50,368 nucleotides of DNA from Planctomycetaceae bacterium (GTDB lineage: Bacteria > Planctomycetota > Planctomycetia > Pirellulales > UBA1268). The notes beneath the pieces are model-generated. The model ran no database searches. It was not told the DNA's origin and saw only the letters and a list, made by a program, of their open reading frames with translations. The stretch is taken from the NCBI GenBank assembly GCA_005791575.1, contig SXWA01000181.1, positions 1-50,368 on the forward strand. The letters are read 5' to 3'. Positions 45,929 through 50,368 of this stretch are shown in pieces (the stretch's first letter is position 1; the number at the start of each line of letters is the position of its first letter). The position numbers and the translations under genes are program-made.

Positions 45929-47986
45929 ATGGAATGGCGGCGGACGACGGAGTACGACGGCGCGAGCCGCTGGCATGCCCTGCCCGTGTTCGAGGTCGAG
46001 GTCGATCCGGGTGTCCTGGCCGATTGGTCGCTGCGAAGCGACCGACCGGCTGCCGCGCGCCTGGCAGGCTGGCGGGCGGCGCTCGAATCGCGGCCCTATG
46101 AATTGGCCTTCGAGGGCTCGCCGCCGGTGCCGGGGCCCGATTGGGAGGCCCTGGCGTCGTCGGGCGACGTGGCGGCGGTCCTCCGCTGGCTGTGGGGCAC
46201 GCTCCTCGCCGCGGCCGGCACGACACCCGCCGGTAGTTGGACGGAGCGCGTCAACGGCGGCTTCCTCCTCGCCGCGACGGCGGAGGAGTGGCGCGTCAGC
46301 CGCGCCTGCCTCGACATGGCACGGGCCTGCCTGCTGGCGGCGGTGCACGATGGGCCGTTCGATGCCGCGGCGGCGGTGCGCGAGATGGTGGACGTCGCCG
46401 ACACCCATCGCCTCGGCCCCAGCACCCGGGCCATCGTCCGCGCGGCGGTGGCGCGCGGGATCCCCACCCACCGCGTCACCACCGCGAGCCTCGTTCAACT
46501 CGGCGAGGGGGGGCGGCAGCGGCGGATCTGGACCGCCGAGACCGACGCCACCGCGTCGATCGCCGAGTCGATCGCCCAGGACAAGGAGCTCACCAAGATG
46601 CTCCTCCGGCAGGTCGGCGTGCCGGTGCCGCTCGGCCGTGTGGCCGACAGCCCCGCGGATGCCTGCCGGGCCGCCGAGGCGCTCGGCTACCCGGTGGTGG
46701 TCAAGCCGCGCGACGCCAACCACGGCCGTGGGATCTCCTTCGGCCTCACCTCCGCCGATCAGGTGCGCGACAGCTTCGATCTCGCCGCACGCGAGAATTC
46801 CTCGTCGTCGGCCGGGGTGATCATCGAGCAGTTCGCCCCCGGTGTGGCGCACCGCCTGCTCGTCGTCGGCGACCGGGTGGTGGCCGCCTCGCGCGGGCAG
46901 CACGACATGGTGGTCGGCGACGGCGTGCACACGATCGCCCAGCTCGTCGACGAGGCCAACCGCGATCCGCTCCGTGGGGAGAACTACACCGATCTCCTCG
47001 GCGTGATGAAGATCGACGAGGTCGCGCTGTCGCTCCTCGCGCGCGGCGGACTCGCGCCCGACAGCGTGCCCGAGCCGGGCCGGCGGGTGACGATCAAGGT
47101 CAACGGCGACCTCACCACCGACGAGACCGACGAGGTCCACCCGGAGGTGGCGGCCCGGGCCGTGCTGGCGGCGCGCACGGTCGGGCTCGACGTGGCCGGG
47201 CTCGACGTCGTCGCGGAAGACATCGGCAAGCCGCTCGAAGCGCAGCGCGGGATGGTGATCGAGGTCAACGCGGGTCCCGGGATCTTCATGCACGTCGCCC
47301 CGCTCCACGGCCGGCCGCAGCCGGTCGGGGAGGCGATCGTCGGCCTGCTCTTTCCTCCGGGTGCCGACGGGAAGATGCTCCTCGTGGCGGTCGCGGAATC
47401 CCCCGCTGCCTCGGCCACCGCAGCGGCGATCGGCCGGATCCTCGAAGCGGCGGGGCAGCGCACGATCGTCGCCGCCGGGGCGGGCCTCGTCCAAGCCGGT
47501 CAGCCCGGGTGGGCCGTTGGCGACGGTGACGGCGCGGCGATCCGGGCGATCAAGTCGCATCCCGGCATCGATGCCGGGGTGTTCGTCAGCCATGCCGCCA
47601 CGGCGGAGGCGCACGGCCTGGGGACGACCCGCTGCGACGTCGCCGTGTTTCCCGCCGGCCCGGTTCCGGCGGCGCAGCGCGCGGCACTCATCCATGCCCT
47701 CGGCTCGAACGGCGTGGCGGTGGTGCCGGTGGAGAGCCCCGAACTGGCCGGCCTCTTCGCCACGCTCGGCGCGGGACGGATCGTCGTGGTCGATGCCGCC
47801 GCGACGGCGCCTGCCACAGCCCGCGCCGTGCGCCCGACCCCGGCGGGGATCGCCTGCGTGGTCGCGGGGGAGTCGCCACGCACGATCGCGGTGACCGGCT
47901 CGGTCCCCCCGATCGCCTGCGCCGCCGGCTGGGCGGCAGGGCTCTCGACCGACCGGCTCGCCGCCGCCCTTCAGGCGTTGGGTTGA
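45929..47986 (+). CDS. Cyanophycin synthetase-like ATP-grasp protein with a degenerate Mur-ligase half
   Basis: A 685-residue protein. The N-terminal part (HRLGPSTRAIVRAAVARGIP, VQLGEGGRQRRIWTAETDAT, ASIAESIAQDKELTKMLLRQ, GVPVPLGRV) and the ATP-grasp domain (GYPVVVKPRDANHGRGISFG, VIIEQFAPGVAHRLLVVGDR, GLDVAGLDVVAEDI, VIEVNAGPGIFMH) match cyanophycin synthetase CphA, which polymerises Asp-Arg storage polypeptide. In CphA a Mur-ligase domain with a GTNGKTT P-loop follows; here the corresponding segment reads GADGKMLLVAVAESPAASAT and lacks it. The rest is a Rossmann-like alpha/beta region of about 200 residues. Length is below the usual 870-900. The layout resembles the CphA2 type, which uses a dipeptide substrate. 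ATG 45929 has a GGAGA site. Confidence 0.85.
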   Translation: MEWRRTTEYDGASRWHALPVFEVEVDPGVLADWSLRSDRPAAARLAGWRAALESRPYELAFEGSPPVPGPDWEALASSGDVAAVLRWLWGTLLAAAGTTPAGSWTERVNGGFLLAATAEEWRVSRACLDMARACLLAAVHDGPFDAAAAVREMVDVADTHRLGPSTRAIVRAAVARGIPTHRVTTASLVQLGEGGRQRRIWTAETDATASIAESIAQDKELTKMLLRQVGVPVPLGRVADSPADACRAAEALGYPVVVKPRDANHGRGISFGLTSADQVRDSFDLAARENSSSSAGVIIEQFAPGVAHRLLVVGDRVVAASRGQHDMVVGDGVHTIAQLVDEANRDPLRGENYTDLLGVMKIDEVALSLLARGGLAPDSVPEPGRRVTIKVNGDLTTDETDEVHPEVAARAVLAARTVGLDVAGLDVVAEDIGKPLEAQRGMVIEVNAGPGIFMHVAPLHGRPQPVGEAIVGLLFPPGADGKMLLVAVAESPAASATAAAIGRILEAAGQRTIVAAGAGLVQAGQPGWAVGDGDGAAIRAIKSHPGIDAGVFVSHAATAEAHGLGTTRCDVAVFPAGPVPAAQRAALIHALGSNGVAVVPVESPELAGLFATLGAGRIVVVDAAATAPATARAVRPTPAGIACVVAGESPRTIAVTGSVPPIACAAGWAAGLSTDRLAAALQALG

Positions 47987-48300
47987 GTGGCCATCGATCG
48001 CGTCACCGGCAGCCGCCAGCGACGGAACATGTCGGGCAGGTAGGCGCTCCCCAGGTAGGCCACGAAGACGCTCGCGGCGACGAACCAGAACCGCGGCCGC
48101 CGCCGGATGTCGGTGACGAGGGCCTTGGTGGTGATCGTGCCGGGATGCACGAGCGAGAAGATCGACGAAAGGAACGTCGCCACCGCCAGGCGCTGGATCA
48201 ACGGCGCGATCAGGCTCGCTCCCGGTCGCCAGGAGAGATTGATCCACAGGACGACCGCGGAGAGTGCCACGGCCGTCATCAATCTGGAGCGCCACGTCAT
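47971..48300 (-). CDS. Small multi-span membrane protein of unknown function
   Basis: A protein of about 109 residues with three hydrophobic segments: LMTAVALSAVVLWINLSW, LIAPLIQRLAVATFLSSIFS and FWFVAASVFVAYLGSAYL. I do not recognise a family. The ATG at 48298-48300 is the most plausible start, with weak ribosome-binding potential. Its 3' end overlaps the convergent cphA-like gene by 16 bp. Confidence 0.65.
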   Translation of the reverse strand: MTWRSRLMTAVALSAVVLWINLSWRPGASLIAPLIQRLAVATFLSSIFSLVHPGTITTKALVTDIRRRPRFWFVAASVFVAYLGSAYLPDMFRRWRLPVTRSMATQPNA

Positions 48301-48506
48301 ATCAGGTAATGTAATTCCGACGTGGTCCCGCACCACCGCAGGCCGGCAGACTGCCGTGTTTTTCAGTTCCGCGGCGCCGTGACGCGACCGAACCTCCCCC
48401 GGATCGGTGGCCGACGCCCACGGTGCCATTGCCATCCGAACCGGGTTGATGCCCCGTCACCACCCGCTTTGATTGCTCCCGCTGGCTGATTCCCGGAGTC
48501 TTCCCG

Positions 48507-49655
48507 GTGCGCTTCCTCCATACGGCTGACTGGCACCTCGGGCGGGTGCTGGCCGGCCACGACCTGATCGAGTCGCAGCGGCACGCGCTCGACGGCGTGG
48601 TGGCGATCGCGGCCGACGCCCGCCCCGATGCGATCGTCGTCGCCGGTGATCTCTACGACCGCGCCGTGCCCAGCGAAGACGCCGTCGGGCTCCTCGACGA
48701 CGCCCTCCACCGCCTCGGCGCGATCGCCCCGGTGCTCGCCATCGCCGGCAACCACGACAGCGGCCCGCGCCTCGACTTCGGCAGCCGCCTGCTCCGCCAC
48801 GCGGGGGTGCATCTCGTCGGCACGCCGCGCGGCGGTCCGGTGCGTGTCGATCTCGCCGACGCGCATGGGCGCGTGTCGTTTCACCTGCTGCCCTATGCCA
48901 CGCCGGCCGAGATCCGCTTCGTCAGCGGCGACGACGCGATCCTCACCCACGAGGAGGCGACGCGCGCGCGGGTCGCCGCGATCGACACCGCCGACGGCGC
49001 CCGCCACGTGCTCGTCGGTCACCTCTTCGTGCAGGGGGGGGCGGAGACGACCGAGTCGGAACGCGACATCTCGGTCGGCGGCATCGCCACCGTCGATCCG
49101 GCGGTGTTCGCGCGGTTCCACTACACGGCGCTCGGCCATCTCCACCGCCCCCACGCCCTCGCCGACGGACGGGTGCGCTATGCCGGGTCGCTCGCCCGGT
49201 ATTCGTTCGCCGAGGAGCATCAGCCGAAGACCGTGAGCCTCGTCACCCTCGATGGATCGGGTGCCGTCGCGGTGGAGGCGATCGACATCCCCCAGCTCCA
49301 CGCCATGCGCAGCCTCCGCGGCACGCTCGCCGAGCTCCTCGCCGCCGCCGCCACCGACGGCGCGCGGCAGCGCGACCTGATCCGCGCCACCCTCACCGAT
49401 CCGATCCCGCCGGCTGGCGCGCGGGAACGGCTGGCGGAGTGCTATCCCCACCTCCTCGAGTTCCGCCACGAGTCGTTCGAACGGCGCCCCGGTGCGACGG
49501 CGGGGCCCGCCGCCGGCGAACTGGCCACCCGCTCCCCGCACGACTTCGTCGCCGCGTTCCTCGCCGACCGTTATCCGGGGGTGGCCGACGACGCCGTGGC
49601 GCGGCTGGCGCGCGAGTGCATGGAGTCGGCGATCGCCGAGGGGGGGCCGCGATGA
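48507..49655 (+). CDS. sbcD: Exonuclease subunit SbcD (Mre11 family)
   Basis: A 382-residue Mn-dependent nuclease subunit of the SbcCD complex, which processes DNA ends and hairpins. The calcineurin-like phosphoesterase motifs are intact: FLHTADWHLGR, VAGDLYDRAVP, AIAGNHDSGPR, VLVGHLF and TALGHLHRPH. The capping region after residue 270 is family-like. The GTG start (48507-48509) has GGAG 8 nt upstream and the sequence begins directly at the conserved strand. Its stop overlaps the sbcC start (ATGA at 49652-49655), so the two are coupled. It may act on the palindromic elements seen elsewhere in the window, as SbcCD cleaves hairpins in other bacteria; that link is inference. Confidence 0.95.
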   Translation: MRFLHTADWHLGRVLAGHDLIESQRHALDGVVAIAADARPDAIVVAGDLYDRAVPSEDAVGLLDDALHRLGAIAPVLAIAGNHDSGPRLDFGSRLLRHAGVHLVGTPRGGPVRVDLADAHGRVSFHLLPYATPAEIRFVSGDDAILTHEEATRARVAAIDTADGARHVLVGHLFVQGGAETTESERDISVGGIATVDPAVFARFHYTALGHLHRPHALADGRVRYAGSLARYSFAEEHQPKTVSLVTLDGSGAVAVEAIDIPQLHAMRSLRGTLAELLAAAATDGARQRDLIRATLTDPIPPAGARERLAECYPHLLEFRHESFERRPGATAGPAAGELATRSPHDFVAAFLADRYPGVADDAVARLARECMESAIAEGGPR

Positions 49656-50368
49656 GGTTTCACCGGCTCACGATCAGCGGCTTCGGCCCCTTCGCCGGCA
49701 CCGAGACGATCGACTTCGAGCGCCTCGCCAAGGCGGGGTTGTTTCTCCTCGCCGGTCCCACCGGGGCGGGCAAGACCACGCTCCTCGATTCGGTCTGCTA
49801 TGCGCTGTTCGGCGAGACCACGGCCGAGGGCCAGGGCAAGGGGGCGGTCGATGGCCGCACCGGCGCCGAACTGCGTTCGGCCCGGGCCCGGCCCGACCAG
49901 CTCACCGAGGTGAGCCTCGAGTTCGTCGTCGGCGACCGGCTCCACCGGGTGGTCCGCAGCCCGCAGTATGCCCGTGCGAAGCGCGGCGGCGGCACCACCG
50001 TCGAGCAGGCGGCCGCGGCGCTCCATCGGTGGCAGCCCGATCCGCAGGGGGGCGGCGGCCGCTGGGAGCCGCTTGCCGCCAAGGTGCGCGAGGTCACGGA
50101 GCGTGTGGAGGAGATCACCGGCTTCACCGCCGATCACTTCCGCCGCGTGGTGGTCATTCCCCAGGGCCGTTTCCGCGACGTCCTCATCAGCACCGCCGAC
50201 GCGCGCGAGGACCTCCTCAAGCGGATCTTCGGCACGCATGTCTACGAGCAGTTCGAGGAGCTGGTCTCGCAGCGCGCGCGCGACGCCGCCCAGCAATTGG
50301 CCGCGGTCACGGCCGAGCGCACGCGTGTGCTCGGGGGCCACGACTGGGCGACCGGCCTCGACGACGCC
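49652..50368 (+). CDS. sbcC: Exonuclease subunit SbcC (Rad50 family), N-terminal part, cut by window end
   Basis: The first 239 codons of the SbcC ATPase; the gene runs off the right edge. The N-terminal ABC motif is complete: LTISGFGPFAGTETIDFERL, Walker A LAGPTGAGKTTLLDSVCYAL, then FGETTAEGQGKG. VVVIPQGRFRDVLISTADAR is the Q-loop region conserved in SbcC/Rad50, followed by the start of the coiled coil (ARDAAQQLAAVTAERTRVLG). The ATG overlaps the sbcD stop by 4 bp. Walker B, signature and zinc-hook regions lie outside the window. Confidence 0.95.
   Translation, partial: MRFHRLTISGFGPFAGTETIDFERLAKAGLFLLAGPTGAGKTTLLDSVCYALFGETTAEGQGKGAVDGRTGAELRSARARPDQLTEVSLEFVVGDRLHRVVRSPQYARAKRGGGTTVEQAAAALHRWQPDPQGGGGRWEPLAAKVREVTERVEEITGFTADHFRRVVVIPQGRFRDVLISTADAREDLLKRIFGTHVYEQFEELVSQRARDAAQQLAAVTAERTRVLGGHDWATGLDDA

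Noticed and set aside
45770-48295. 841-codon minus-strand open frame
   Set aside because: Antisense to the cyanophycin-synthetase-like gene; amino acid composition (Arg/Gly/Asp/His-rich) is typical of a shadow frame.

Overview
The window is a high-GC chromosomal segment from a member of the Planctomycetota, probably a Pirellulales-like lineage. Evidence: a cytochrome-bearing DUF1549/DUF1553 protein followed by a DUF1501 protein (a pair typical of this phylum), an exosortase with PEP-CTERM-type targets, a formylglycine-generating-type enzyme, and many secreted Pro/Ala-rich proteins without outside homologues that I recognise. It starts inside rpoC and ends inside sbcC.

Layout. 1-9.4 kb: end of rpoC, a secreted protein, a CHAD gene translationally coupled to a formylglycine-generating-enzyme gene, a PolX-like protein whose polymerase site looks dead, a secreted low-complexity protein and a free-standing RNA polymerase alpha-CTD-like protein. 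9.4-11.9 kb: a PcrA/UvrD helicase. 12-18.9 kb: a minus-strand cluster read as exosortase, tyrosine autokinase/chain-length regulator, EpsI-like protein (frameshifted in a G10 tract), GDP-mannose 4,6-dehydratase and GDP-fucose synthase. Together these look like an exopolysaccharide and exosortase locus that supplies GDP-L-fucose. A flippase-like membrane protein diverges from it. 20.5-32.4 kb: housekeeping and conserved genes (Nudix hydrolase, YgfZ, an HTH regulator, RdgB, a GT-B glycosyltransferase, a parvulin isomerase, ScpB, an M28 peptidase) plus a protein that is two-thirds Asp/Glu.

32.5-35.2 kb is a decayed mobile islet. It holds tRNA-Ser(GCT) with a 21-bp duplication of its 3' end, a truncated tyrosine integrase without its nucleophile, an AbiEi/AbiEii type IV toxin-antitoxin remnant, and a scrap of a Y2/IS91-like transposase. 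Scattered through it, and also at 7.3 kb, are copies of a 119-bp element made of four successive hairpins and flanked by 4-bp YTAR-like duplications. This looks like a non-autonomous mobile element (MITE). One copy lies in frame inside abiEii, and one hairpin shows compensatory base changes between copies. I consider this element family the most interesting item in the window.

35.2-50.4 kb: a DksA/TraR-type zinc-finger protein, threonine synthase and dapB (aspartate-family amino acids), two convergent paralogous PEP-CTERM-type surface proteins (one VPEPS-type, one VPEID-type), the DUF1549/DUF1553 plus DUF1501 pair, a cyanophycin-synthetase-like protein with a degenerate Mur-ligase half, a small membrane protein, and the start of the sbcD-sbcC operon. 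Intergenic regions carry several short perfect tandem arrays. All functional names come from motif recognition by eye; no database search was run.
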